DNA from: Gammaproteobacteria bacterium | GTDB lineage: Bacteria > Pseudomonadota > Gammaproteobacteria > Acidiferrobacterales > Acidiferrobacteraceae | NCBI GenBank assembly: GCA_028064935.1 | Contig: JAPTWT010000281.1 | Location: 1-64,000, forward strand | Direction of reading: 5' to 3' | Length of the DNA: 64,000 nt | Shown: positions 1-7,343 of the stretch, in pieces | How the letters are laid out: the number at the start of each line of letters is the position of its first letter | How positions within the stretch are numbered: the first letter of the stretch is position 1 | Program-made: the position numbers and the translations under genes | Notes under the pieces: model-generated | Database searches by the model: none | Told to the model about the DNA's origin: nothing | The model's input: the letters and a program-made list of their open reading frames with translations, nothing else

Positions 1-23
1 CGCTTCTTATTCGGCTTCTTCAT
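1..23 (-). CDS. 5' end of an unidentified gene running off the left edge
   Basis: Only the first seven codons and part of an eighth are visible. An ATG lies 7 nt after a strong Shine-Dalgarno sequence (GGAGGAGA), and the peptide begins MKKPNKK, a lysine-rich start. It is on the same strand as the small lipoprotein gene to its right and could be co-transcribed with it. Nothing can be said about function. The call rests on the ribosome binding site alone. Confidence 0.4.
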
Positions 24-94
24 TACGTCTCCTCCGGTTTCTTTATGGTTATTGCCATATCACCACTTCAGAAATTCTCAGCCGCCCACCTCCC

Positions 95-349
95 TCAAGA
101 ACCCTTCGATGCCCCGCAGGCATTGGCCATCGACCCCTTCTTCGTGCCGGACGTGTGGTGCCCTCCGCTCCCCGCCATACCGCTTGTCGATTTCGAAGTC
201 GCACCGCTGGCGGGTGCCGTACTCGGGGCCGCACTCGTTGTACCTGCGGAAGGACTCGGGGTTGCGGCCTTGTGATGGCACGCCGTGAGCGTCAGCAGGC
301 TTGCCGCCATTGCCGCTGACATAAGCAGACGTCTTACGAGCGCATTCAT
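95..349 (-). CDS. small Ser/Thr/Ala-rich lipoprotein with NACG tail
   Basis: This 84-residue protein starts with MNALVRR, a hydrophobic stretch and a lipobox-like L-T-A-C at residues 21-24, so it is probably lipidated at Cys24 and anchored to a membrane. The mature part is low-complexity (Ala, Ser, Thr, Pro, Gly) with two His pairs and ends in KKGSMANACGASKGS. That tail resembles the C-terminus of the exported peptide at 4766-4969 (KKGKMKNACGS). The ATG is preceded by GGAGGA about 7 nt away; the overlapping ATG four bases upstream opens a frame without a signal peptide. No known family was recognised. Metal or redox binding through the Cys and His residues is possible but is inference. Confidence 0.65.
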   Translation of the reverse strand: MNALVRRLLMSAAMAASLLTLTACHHKAATPSPSAGTTSAAPSTAPASGATSKSTSGMAGSGGHHTSGTKKGSMANACGASKGS

Positions 350-363
350 TCATATCCTCCGTT

Positions 364-420
364 CCTGATTTTCAGGCTATTCTTATATTTTATATTTCTT
401 ATTTCGTACTATTTTTATCA
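364..420 (-). promoter_or_regulatory. AT-rich putative promoter of the small lipoprotein gene
   Basis: This stretch of about 55 bases is very AT-rich in an otherwise GC-rich window. Read on the minus strand it contains TTGATA and, further down, TATAAAAT, then a small inverted repeat CCTGA-ttt-TCAGG just before the ribosome binding site. The -35/-10 spacing is not ideal (about 21 bp to TATAAA), so the exact promoter is uncertain, but the composition and position fit a transcription start region. Confidence 0.4.
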
Positions 421-764
421 ACCCCATGGGCGCTATGGATTCTCACGACCTTGATTCCACTGACTCGGAATTTTCCATGGCCATTCGCGCCTTCTAGTGA
501 GCTTGTACAACATGTGTCGGGTACGCGCAACCTCATTTGTCAAACATCCAGATGTGATCTTACGACAGCCAGTCCCTGGAGATGCGAGTCCCCATCCTGG
601 GATGTCATGTGAGCACATCGTCGAACGCGATACCAAAATCGTGACGATGCGGCTAAGCGCGCGCGAGGCCGCGTGTGCGCGCCGATTCCATCTGCCTGCC
701 CTATGCGCAAAGGACCGGCGACAACTTTTCCGAAAAATCTCCGCGAGCACACGCGCACCTGCGC
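421..764. other. intergenic, no gene recognised
   Basis: About 340 bases lie between the 3' end of the rhodanese gene and the promoter region of the small lipoprotein gene. Short open frames exist on both strands but none has a credible ribosome binding site or a recognisable product. No strong terminator with a T-tract was seen for the rhodanese gene. Confidence 0.5.
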
Positions 765-1688
765 CTAGTCGACGAAGCCGACCGAGACCGGGTCGCGATG
801 GTGGTAGGCCCATTGGGTCATCGAACCATCGTAGAGACGGACATTCTTGTAACCGAGCTCCTGCGTGGCCACGAACCAGCCAATGCTCGCCCAGTGCCCG
901 GTGTTGCAGTAGGTCACCACCGGGGCGTTGTGGTTCTCGGGGAGGCCCGCGACGCGCGCCAGGGCCTCGAGCTTGGCCTTGGGCAGTAGATTGCCATTGC
1001 GCCCGACCATCCAGGTGACGGGATAAGGGACGGCGCCTGGAATATGTCCATATCGCGCCACGAACGGGGCCTTGGTGAGACCGACGATCTGATGCATCGG
1101 ACGGTTGTCCACCAGTACCACGTGGGTATGGAGGTCGGCGCGCACCTGCTGCAACGTCGCGTAGATCTGCGGCTGAAAGTGGGCCACGAGATTGCCGTGC
1201 GCGTGGCGTGCGGTCTTCGTCAAGGCCCCATGGCTCTTCTGCCAGCCCTCGAAGCCGCCGTTCAGAAGCGCCTCGCTGTTGTGGCCGAGGACCTTCAGGG
1301 TCCAGAAGGCCCGGGTCTCACCCCCCAGGCCCAGGCCCATGGGCGTGGCGATGTCGTTGTAGACGACCACCTCGGAGTTGTTGTTGACGCCCACCGACCG
1401 GAGATAGGCCTGGATGACGGGGATCGGTGGGAGCATGCGGTTGACACCGCGGATCATCATGCGCCAATGGACGTAAGGGGCCGATATGGCCCCGGGGATG
1501 TGGCCAGCGGCATAGGCCTTGGGCGAGCGTAAGTCCAGGATCACGAGACGCTTGTCGTGCATATGGGTCTTCAGCCAGTGCGGGCTCACTATGGGGCCTG
1601 GCAGGGCCGCCAGGGCGGTTCCCGAAATCGCGCTTAGGCACAGCGCCGCCAACACATTACGATGCAGCACGGATATTTTTATCCCCAT
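765..1688 (-). CDS. exported tandem-rhodanese thiosulfate sulfurtransferase
   Basis: The 307-residue protein has a signal peptide (cleavage near TALA/ALPG, residue 27) followed by two rhodanese domains. The first carries the typical D-L-R-S and G-H-I-P-G-A motifs but no active-site Cys loop. The second repeats G-H-I-P-G-A and ends in the active loop Y-C-N-T-G-H-W-A-S with the catalytic Cys near residue 261. It should move sulfane sulfur, for example from thiosulfate to a thiol acceptor or cyanide, outside the cytoplasm. That fits the sulfur metabolism suggested by the exported DsrE-like protein elsewhere in the window. I chose the second ATG because GGGGAG lies 9 nt upstream of it but directly abuts the first. 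It is divergent from the GST gene across a cluster of palindromes. Confidence 0.85.
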   Translation of the reverse strand: MGIKISVLHRNVLAALCLSAISGTALAALPGPIVSPHWLKTHMHDKRLVILDLRSPKAYAAGHIPGAISAPYVHWRMMIRGVNRMLPPIPVIQAYLRSVGVNNNSEVVVYNDIATPMGLGLGGETRAFWTLKVLGHNSEALLNGGFEGWQKSHGALTKTARHAHGNLVAHFQPQIYATLQQVRADLHTHVVLVDNRPMHQIVGLTKAPFVARYGHIPGAVPYPVTWMVGRNGNLLPKAKLEALARVAGLPENHNAPVVTYCNTGHWASIGWFVATQELGYKNVRLYDGSMTQWAYHHRDPVSVGFVD

Positions 1689-1812
1689 GACGTTCATCTC
1701 CCCCAGGGTGGTTCCGGATATGGTTGTCGTCGCGGACTCGTAGCAAGAGACGGACCATTCTGCAATGGCCTTGAATTGGCGTCGGTTTTTTGAGAATTGC
1801 GGGCGGGTCGTA

Positions 1813-1850
1813 TCACCAGCATGGTGACCGTGGTCACCAATTTGGTGACC
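1813..1850. promoter_or_regulatory. cluster of interlocking GGTGACC/GGTCACC palindromes
   Basis: Three overlapping inverted repeats are seen between the divergent rhodanese and GST genes: TCACCA-gca-TGGTGA, GGTGACC-gt-GGTCACC, and the 19-base GGTCACCAATTTGGTGACC (arms of 9). The spaced reuse of one 7-base half-site suggests an operator for a dimeric regulator binding more than once. The nearest start codon is that of the rhodanese gene, about 125 bases away. No regulator gene lies next to it, so the binding protein is unknown. Confidence 0.5.
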
Positions 1851-2060
1851 CTAGTCGATGATCAGGGCGATCTTTCTGCGAGCCGCCAAATCCCGTATTG
1901 TGCGTGTCGCCCCAGGGATCTCTTGTCCGCGACCGGAGCGACCCCCTAAGTGGTCCTTTGCGTAAACACATGAACGTATCATATTGCGAATGCAGGCCGG
2001 GGCGTGGCATCTTGGCGGGAATCGCCGACGAGGGGTTGCGCATGCCGAGGAAAACTTAAG

Positions 2061-2735
2061 ATGACCGATGCCAACGGGCCCTCGGAACATTGCCTGATCC
2101 TGTTCTATGCCGCCGGCGCGAGCTCCCTGGCACCCCATATCCTGCTTCGCGAGGCCGGTCTGCCGTTTACGCTGGAGCGAGTCGACCTTGGCGCGAAGCG
2201 CTGGCGGAACGGCGATTATCGAGAGATCACACCCAAGGCCTACGTCCCGGCCCTGAGACTCGAGGACGGCGATATTCTCACCGAGTGCGCGGTGATCCTG
2301 AGCTATATCGCGGACCAGGCGCCGGGGCAGGGGCTCATGCCCCTTGCGGGATCGCGTGCCCGATACCATGCCTGTGCGTGGCTCAATTTTCTGGCAACCG
2401 AGGTCCACGGCAACTTCATAACTCCGGAACGTCACGGGGGAGTGGCCGCCAACTTCCTCGCCAACACCGAGGAGGGTCAGGCGGCGACCCGCGCGCTCGT
2501 GGCGCCGCGCCTGGAATATATCGACCGCATGCTGGACGGGCGCCGGTTCCTGACCGGCGAGTCGTTGGCGGCGCCCGACGCCTATCTCTTCGTTATGCTC
2601 ACCTGGGCCCTGCGCATCCGACTCGATCTCGCACCCTGGGTGCGGTTCGCGGATTATTTTACGCGCATCGCCGCCCGCCCGGCGGTGATCGCCGCTCGCG
2701 AGATTGAGGGGCCGCCGCACGCGCTCAGGTCCTAA
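2061..2735 (+). CDS. gst: glutathione S-transferase (beta/GstA-like)
   Basis: The 224-residue protein has an N-terminal thioredoxin-like GST domain beginning L-F-Y-A-A-G-A-S-S-L-A-P-H, the beta-class signature in which a Ser/Cys near the first helix contacts glutathione. An A-x-L-x-Y-I-A-D-Q segment follows near residue 75, then an all-helical C-terminal domain with the usual T-G-E-S-x-A-x-P-D-A-Y capping box. It probably conjugates or reduces electrophiles with glutathione in the cytoplasm. The chosen ATG has GAGG about 10 nt upstream; a longer in-frame start at 2004 adds an unlike, Arg-rich leader. It reads away from the palindrome cluster, which may control it. Confidence 0.85.
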   Translation: MTDANGPSEHCLILFYAAGASSLAPHILLREAGLPFTLERVDLGAKRWRNGDYREITPKAYVPALRLEDGDILTECAVILSYIADQAPGQGLMPLAGSRARYHACAWLNFLATEVHGNFITPERHGGVAANFLANTEEGQAATRALVAPRLEYIDRMLDGRRFLTGESLAAPDAYLFVMLTWALRIRLDLAPWVRFADYFTRIAARPAVIAAREIEGPPHALRS

Positions 2736-2845
2736 CCCGCCTGTGCGCGCAAGATCGGTTACAGCGGCCTGCGCAAACCTGTTGAGAATTCTCCATGCCG
2801 GGCGGTGGTCTTTGGCGCTATGATCGCGGTTTTGCGGGGACCCGC

Positions 2846-3742
2846 ATGGACTTGAAGCAGAATCTCCCCGTGGCGGGCGCCACGCTCCTGGTGTTGGTCG
2901 GCATGGCGGCCAATAGTCTTCTGGCGCGCGCCGCGCTCGCCGGCCATCTGATCGGGCCCACGCTCTTTACACTCCTGCGGCTGGCCGGCGGCGCGGCCCT
3001 GCTCGCGGTCTTGTCGGCGATCCGTCGCGTCCCGCTCCGGCGTCCGCAGGCGAATGTGTTGTGGCTGTTCCTCTACGCCGCCGCGTTCTCCTACACCTAC
3101 GTCGTGCTGGGCGCCGCCATGGGTGCCCTGCTGCTCTTTTTCGCGGTGCAACTCACCATGTTCGTGGGCGCCGTGATCGGGGGCGAGCGGCCCACCACGG
3201 CGCACGTGCTCGGCGGCGTCCTGGCGCTCGCCGGGCTCTATATTCTGGTGGCCTTGCAACTCCATCGGCCGGCGCCCTGGGCGGTCGTGGGTATGCTCGC
3301 CGCGGGCCTCGGCTGGGGCCTCTATTCCATAGGCGGGCGCGGCGTCCGCGATCCTCTGGCGCACACCACGGTCAATTTCCTCTATGCCGCCTTACTGGGG
3401 GTCGGTCTTGCGCTTTTGCGTCTCGGTTGGCAGGTCGGGCCGCGGTCTGCACCGCACTGGACGGGCGTACTCGAGGCACTGGTCTCGGGGGCCGTGACCT
3501 CGGCGCCCGTCTACCTGCTCTGGTACGCGCTACTGCCCCGACTGCGCACCGTGTTCGCAGCCACGGTGCAACTTGCGGTCCCGGTGATTGTCGCCATAGG
3601 GGGTTGGGCGTTTTTGGGAGAACCGATAACCACGCGACTGGCGATCGCCGGCGCCCTGGTCCTTGCGGGGGTGGGCCTTACGATGCGCCGCACCGGGCGC
3701 CAGCCGCCACACCCCCCGACTCGGGCCCCCGGGACACGGTGA
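2846..3742 (+). CDS. EamA/DMT-family permease
   Basis: The 298-residue protein has about ten hydrophobic segments arranged as two EamA repeats, each ending in the pattern common to the family (G-x-x-L-A-L-A-G-L-Y-I-L in the first half, G-A-L-V-L-A-G-V-G-L in the second, with F-L-G-E-P-I-T before the last helix). Such inner-membrane carriers export or exchange small metabolites; the substrate cannot be read from the sequence. An earlier in-frame ATG at 2795 would add a hydrophilic leader, so the ATG after GCGGGGA is preferred. It stands alone downstream of the GST gene on the same strand, about 110 bases apart. Confidence 0.8.
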   Translation: MDLKQNLPVAGATLLVLVGMAANSLLARAALAGHLIGPTLFTLLRLAGGAALLAVLSAIRRVPLRRPQANVLWLFLYAAAFSYTYVVLGAAMGALLLFFAVQLTMFVGAVIGGERPTTAHVLGGVLALAGLYILVALQLHRPAPWAVVGMLAAGLGWGLYSIGGRGVRDPLAHTTVNFLYAALLGVGLALLRLGWQVGPRSAPHWTGVLEALVSGAVTSAPVYLLWYALLPRLRTVFAATVQLAVPVIVAIGGWAFLGEPITTRLAIAGALVLAGVGLTMRRTGRQPPHPPTRAPGTR

Positions 3743-3970
3743 TCGCCCGAGGGCGCTCCCACCAAACACCCCACGACCATCGCAAGATCGCTGTAAGATT
3801 CGCCGCGACCTGAGCGACAAAGTAATCGACACATCCTTTCGGGATGGCGGGTTGCTTCGCCCAGGGACGGGCACTTGATCGCAAACCGTCCGGCGAAGGA
3901 AATGTCCGCGACGACCGGCCACCGGCAGCGCCTGGGGCCATACACGGTTTTGCCTATCAGGAGACCCCGC

Positions 3971-4501
3971 ATGCCGAATCGCGTCACCCCCTACGAACGG
4001 CGCCACGCGCTACGGCGTCCTGGCTCCATCCTCATCGGGCTTTTACTGACTGCCGCCGCGTTTTCGGCCCAGGCCGCCATGGGCTACCCGGGCACGCACA
4101 CGGACACGACACGCTACCGCTATCCCGTGCTCCTGCAACGGCTCATCGCCGCGGTCAAGGCCCACCACATGGTCGTCGTAGCCCGGGTGAGCGCCAGTCG
4201 CGGGGCGGCAGTCCGGGGGATCAAGATCCCGGGGAACGCCGTCGTCATGGTGTTTCGTAACGATTTCGCCGTGACCATGCTCAAAGACAGCGTATCCGCC
4301 GGTATCGAGGCACCACTCAGGATCTATGTCACGGCCAATCGTCATGGCACCGCCGACCTCACCTATCGCACGCCGAGCGCGGTCTTCGCCCCTTACCACA
4401 ATCCCGCGCTGAACCGCCTGGCGCGCACACTGGATCCCATCCTCGCGGCCATCGTGCGTTCAGCGGCCGGGCCGGGGGCCAGACCCGGCCACCTCTCCTG
4501 A
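3971..4501 (+). CDS. exported DUF302 protein
   Basis: The 176-residue protein has a Tat-unlike, Sec-type signal peptide (Arg-rich n-region, hydrophobic core near residues 17-32, A-Q-A cleavage) and a DUF302 core: L-x-x-L-I-A-A-V-K at the start, V-V-M-V-F-R-N-D near the middle and L-R-I-Y-V-T in the next strand. DUF302 proteins are small alpha/beta domains of unsettled function, often periplasmic in sulfur- and metal-oxidising bacteria. AGGAGA lies 6 nt before the chosen ATG. It is upstream of, and co-directional with, the small Cys-Gly peptide gene and the pentahaem cytochrome gene. Confidence 0.75.
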   Translation: MPNRVTPYERRHALRRPGSILIGLLLTAAAFSAQAAMGYPGTHTDTTRYRYPVLLQRLIAAVKAHHMVVVARVSASRGAAVRGIKIPGNAVVMVFRNDFAVTMLKDSVSAGIEAPLRIYVTANRHGTADLTYRTPSAVFAPYHNPALNRLARTLDPILAAIVRSAAGPGARPGHLS

Positions 4502-4713
4502 CAATCGCCATGCGCCGGTCGGTGTTCAACCACTCCTGGGTAAGAGCCCGGATGGGGTGTAAGATCGGGCCATGGCGCGCGACTAAGCACGAGGTCCCTC
4601 ACCTTGCACGGGGACTGCCGTGCCCAGGCGGCCAGGAAGACCCGGGGCATGGCCCTCACGATAACAAGGGCCGCGATACTAAGGGCCTAGGCGAAGGGAC
4701 GCGCCGCATCATG

Positions 4714-4727
4714 CTGTCCGGGGACAG
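4714..4727. promoter_or_regulatory. perfect palindrome upstream of the Cys-Gly peptide gene
   Basis: CTGTCC-GG-GGACAG is a perfect 14-base inverted repeat ending about 25 bases before the ribosome binding site of the small peptide gene. Its position would suit an operator or a short hairpin in the leader. There is no independent evidence for a binding protein. Confidence 0.35.
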
Positions 4728-4765
4728 TGTTGTCATCACCACTAGCACTCATAAAGGAGTTTCTG

Positions 4766-4969
4766 ATGAAGATAGCGACCTATGCACTGCATACCGCGAT
4801 GGCCCTGGCTGCAACCGTGGCCCTCACGACGGCGCAGGCGAGCATGAAAAACGCCTGCGGCTCCCAAGGACAAATGATGAAGAAATCCGGCTGCGGCTCC
4901 AAAGGCGGCACCATGAAGAGCTCCTATAGCTCCAAAAAAGGTAAAATGAAGAACGCCTGCGGTTCCTAA
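4766..4969 (+). CDS. small exported peptide with Cys-Gly repeats
   Basis: This 67-residue product starts at an ATG with AAAGGAG 6 nt upstream. A signal peptide ending T-A-Q-A/S (about residue 25) leaves a mature peptide of some 42 residues built of four units that each begin with MK: MKNACGS, MKKSGCGS, MKSSYSS and MKNACGS. Three of the four hold Cys-Gly-Ser and the third has Tyr in place of Cys. The terminal unit resembles that of the lipoprotein at 95-349. Cys-Gly repeats on a small exported peptide resemble substrates of DUF692/MNIO peptide-modifying enzymes (HvfA/bufferin types), but no such enzyme is in this window, so that link is speculative. It has its own terminator. Confidence 0.75.
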   Translation: MKIATYALHTAMALAATVALTTAQASMKNACGSQGQMMKKSGCGSKGGTMKSSYSSKKGKMKNACGS

Positions 4970-5023
4970 GGTCGTAACCGGCACCCGTGGCCGCACGGGG
5001 CCCTGGCCGCACTTCCCCTCGCT

Positions 5024-5051
5024 CCCGTCCTTCGGGGCGGGCGGGGTTTTT
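5024..5051 (+). terminator. Rho-independent terminator after the Cys-Gly peptide gene
   Basis: CCCGTCC-TTCG-GGGCGGG forms a stem with a stable TTCG loop (one G-T pair), followed by CGGGG and five T. It lies 55 bases after the peptide stop codon and before the cytochrome gene, which therefore needs its own promoter. Confidence 0.75.
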
Positions 5052-5121
5052 CCCTGCTTTAATCGACAAGAGGCTTACCCGCTTTAGCGGGTTGAGAGTG
5101 TCACGCAAGGCCTCCGGACGC

Positions 5122-6309
5122 GTGACCGTGAAGCCGCTCGCCGTGCGGTGGTGGCTCGCACTGTTCCTATTCAATCCCGCCACGCCGGCGTGGGCCTGGC
5201 CGACCACGGCCTTTCTGAGTCACTACTGGCATAGACCGGTCCCGATCGGGGGACCCTCGCCCCCTCGTTGGCCGGCCTTCGAGACCGCGCTGTCGGCACG
5301 CGCCTGCGGCCAATGCCATATCAGTCAATATCGGGAGTGGCGCAAGAGTCGTCACGCCCTGGCCATGGGGCCGGGGGTCATGGGCCAGCTCGCCCAGGCC
5401 GGCCTCGGCCGTTGGGCATTCGTGCGCGGCTGTCTGTCATGTCATGCCCCCGCGCGTCGTCAATGGCGTGAGGTCAAGGCGGCCTTGAAAGGCCATCCAC
5501 TTGCGACCTTCGCGCGCCAAGGCGTCACCTGCGCCGACTGCCATGTGCGCCACTACCAGCGCTTCGGACCACCCCTCGAACCGTATCTGGCGGCCGGGCG
5601 CATCGTCCATGGTGGCTTTACCCCGAGCTGGGACTTCACGCGCAGTCGATTTTGCATAAGCTGTCATCAATTCCACCGGGATGGCGCGCGTCTGCATGGC
5701 GCCCTTCTGGAAAACGTCTACGGCGAATGGCGCAAGAGCCGTTACGCGCGCGAGGGGGTGACGTGCCAGAGTTGTCACATGCCGGACGGACGCCACAACT
5801 TCTATGGCATACACAACCCGCGCTTCGTGCGCCGCGCCCTCACCATCCGCTTCCAGACACAGCCTCTCGGTGCGGACCATGCCCTCATCGCCCACCTCGT
5901 CATCACGAATTCGGGAGTCGGTCACGATTTCCCGACCTACACGACCCCTAAGGTGGTCGCCACCATCTGGCAACGCTGCGCGCGCCACGTGTGCCCGGGC
6001 AGCGTCCGCCGTCTCGTGATCGGACGGCGCATCAGTCTCGATCTCAAGCATCAATACTTCGATACCCGGATCAAGCCTGGACAATCCCGCGACCTCTCCT
6101 ATGACGTCAAAAAGGCCGCGCGGGCCACGGCGCTTGCGGCACGCATCATGGTCTACCCCGACGCCGCCTATGTGCGCTTCTTCCGCGCCTATCTCGTGCG
6201 CTATACGCTCACCGCAAGCGAGCGGCGCGCCATCCAGCGGGTGCTCGCCCGCGACGAGCATTCGGACTATGTCCTGTGGCAGGCCGATCGCCCCTTGCCG
6301 CCACGATAG
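5122..6309 (+). CDS. exported pentahaem c-type cytochrome
   Basis: The 395-residue protein (GTG start) has a signal peptide (hydrophobic core around residues 8-20, cleavage near P-A-W-A) and five haem-binding CxxCH sites at about residues 62, 104, 137, 178 and 215. Two copies of E-W-R-K-S-R-(H/Y)-A (near 72 and 202) flank the haem region and hint at an internal duplication. The C-terminal third is haem-free and contains N-S-G-V-G-H-D-F-P-T, a motif seen in multihaem cytochromes of the c554-like group. It is probably a periplasmic electron carrier or oxidoreductase; the substrate is not evident. An upstream ATG (4987) was rejected because it lies before the terminator and would bury the signal peptide. 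Confidence 0.8.
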   Translation: MTVKPLAVRWWLALFLFNPATPAWAWPTTAFLSHYWHRPVPIGGPSPPRWPAFETALSARACGQCHISQYREWRKSRHALAMGPGVMGQLAQAGLGRWAFVRGCLSCHAPARRQWREVKAALKGHPLATFARQGVTCADCHVRHYQRFGPPLEPYLAAGRIVHGGFTPSWDFTRSRFCISCHQFHRDGARLHGALLENVYGEWRKSRYAREGVTCQSCHMPDGRHNFYGIHNPRFVRRALTIRFQTQPLGADHALIAHLVITNSGVGHDFPTYTTPKVVATIWQRCARHVCPGSVRRLVIGRRISLDLKHQYFDTRIKPGQSRDLSYDVKKAARATALAARIMVYPDAAYVRFFRAYLVRYTLTASERRAIQRVLARDEHSDYVLWQADRPLPPR

Positions 6310-6344
6310 CCGCCACAAACGGGCAGGGCCGAATGGCTCGAGCC

Positions 6345-6695
6345 TCAGGCGCCCTTGCCGCGCACCAGGGTCCCGGGGAAACCGGCGTTCTTGACCGCAT
6401 TCAAAAACACCGCCGGGCGCGTGCGTGCCGGGATGTATTTCACGGTGACGTTCTGCGTCGATTCATCGACGCCCACGCCCATCACGCCCGGCAGGCGGAT
6501 GAGCGACATGTACACCGCGGTTGCGCACGAATGATTGCTGCATGTCATCCCGGGGATATGGATGACGGCCTGCGCGAAGCGCATGGCGACTGCATGCGCG
6601 GACCCGCGGGGACTGATCGCGGCCACGGCGGGGCTCAGGCTCGCTACCGGGCTCAGGGTGGCCATGAGGATAAACAAACGCGTGATCGACTTCAT
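6345..6695 (-). CDS. MerP-like periplasmic heavy-metal-binding protein with CX4C
   Basis: The 116-residue protein has a signal peptide (cleavage near A-V-A-A, residue 26) and one heavy-metal-associated (HMA) domain: a G-M-T-C metal loop, then L-P-G-V and V-T-V-K-Y in the strand after it. The metal loop reads G-M-T-C-S-N-H-S-C, so four residues rather than two separate the cysteines, and one of them is His. MerP normally passes Hg(II) from the periplasm to MerT. AGGAG lies 8 nt before the ATG. It is 11 bases downstream of the merT-like gene and shares its promoter. No mercuric reductase gene follows. Confidence 0.75.
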   Translation of the reverse strand: MKSITRLFILMATLSPVASLSPAVAAISPRGSAHAVAMRFAQAVIHIPGMTCSNHSCATAVYMSLIRLPGVMGVGVDESTQNVTVKYIPARTRPAVFLNAVKNAGFPGTLVRGKGA

Positions 6696-6706
6696 ATGAA
6701 ATGCTC

Positions 6707-7093
6707 CTAGGGTGTAGTGGGGATGGACGGTACGATCAAGGCGGGTAGCACATAAGGCGCGAGCAGCGTGACCGCGACCAGGGCGGTACCAAACCAGAGC
6801 CAGAAGGCCGAACGCCTGGCCCCGGGCGGGCAGCCGCATGCGGCCGCCCGGCGCCGGTCCCGCCAGTAACGGACATGCGCGAACACGAGCAGGCCCAGGG
6901 TCATGGCCATGAGCCATGGACGCAGCGGGTCCAGAATCGTAAGGTCCGAGACCCATGCGCCGCCGATGCCGGCCACCACCAGGACGAGCGGGCCCACGCA
7001 ACAGACCGATGCCAGAAAGCCCGTAACCACCGCCGCCCACAATCCGCGCGGTCCAGTCGTCACCGGTCGAGAACGCGTGCCCTTATCCGCCAT
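6707..7093 (-). CDS. MerT-like mercuric ion transporter
   Basis: The 128-residue protein has three hydrophobic segments. The first carries the vicinal pair in A-S-V-C-C-V-G-P that receives Hg(II) in MerT. A second cysteine pair (A-C-G-C-P) lies on the loop before the last segment, also as in MerT. It should import mercuric ion, or a similar soft metal, through the inner membrane. The gene follows directly after a MerR-type operator-promoter and precedes the merP-like gene. The ATG has GAGGG about 12 nt upstream, which is weak. Neither merR nor merA is in the window. Confidence 0.8.
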   Translation of the reverse strand: MADKGTRSRPVTTGPRGLWAAVVTGFLASVCCVGPLVLVVAGIGGAWVSDLTILDPLRPWLMAMTLGLLVFAHVRYWRDRRRAAACGCPPGARRSAFWLWFGTALVAVTLLAPYVLPALIVPSIPTTP

Positions 7094-7122
7094 CACACCC
7101 AAAGCCCTCGCAATAATCGATA

Positions 7123-7153
7123 AGCCTAGTTCCGTACCTGGGTACGGAATCAA
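7123..7153 (-). promoter_or_regulatory. MerR-type operator-promoter (-35, 19-bp spacer, -10)
   Basis: Read on the minus strand, TTGATT and TAGGCT are separated by exactly 19 bases, the over-long spacer used by MerR-activated promoters. The spacer is filled by a palindrome: on the plus strand TTCCGTACCTGGGTACGGAA at 7130-7149. The half-site TCCGTAC and the arrangement match the mercury-resistance operator of Tn501/Tn21 from established knowledge. Transcription would begin near 7116, about 20 bases before merT. Confidence 0.8.
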
Positions 7154-7343
7154 GACCGGCCGATCGGCGCGGCGCGGCGGCAAGCTGCCGCTCGCGCATG
7201 ACGATCCCCACCTCAAAGCTTGCCCCGGGCATGGCAAAAGGGCTATACAGGAACGACGCCCCGTCAAGCGGCGGGTCGCCATCACCGCGGATAGGACGCG
7301 CGCCAGACACCCGCCGCGCCGTACCCGCCCTGCAGGAGACGCG

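Noticed and set aside
4987..5121. Earlier ATG for the pentahaem cytochrome
   Set aside because: Lies before a terminator and hides the signal peptide in a long basic leader.
6903..7343. In-frame extension of the GH15 gene to 6903
   Set aside because: It would cover merT and its promoter, and AGGAGA lies properly before the 7344 ATG.
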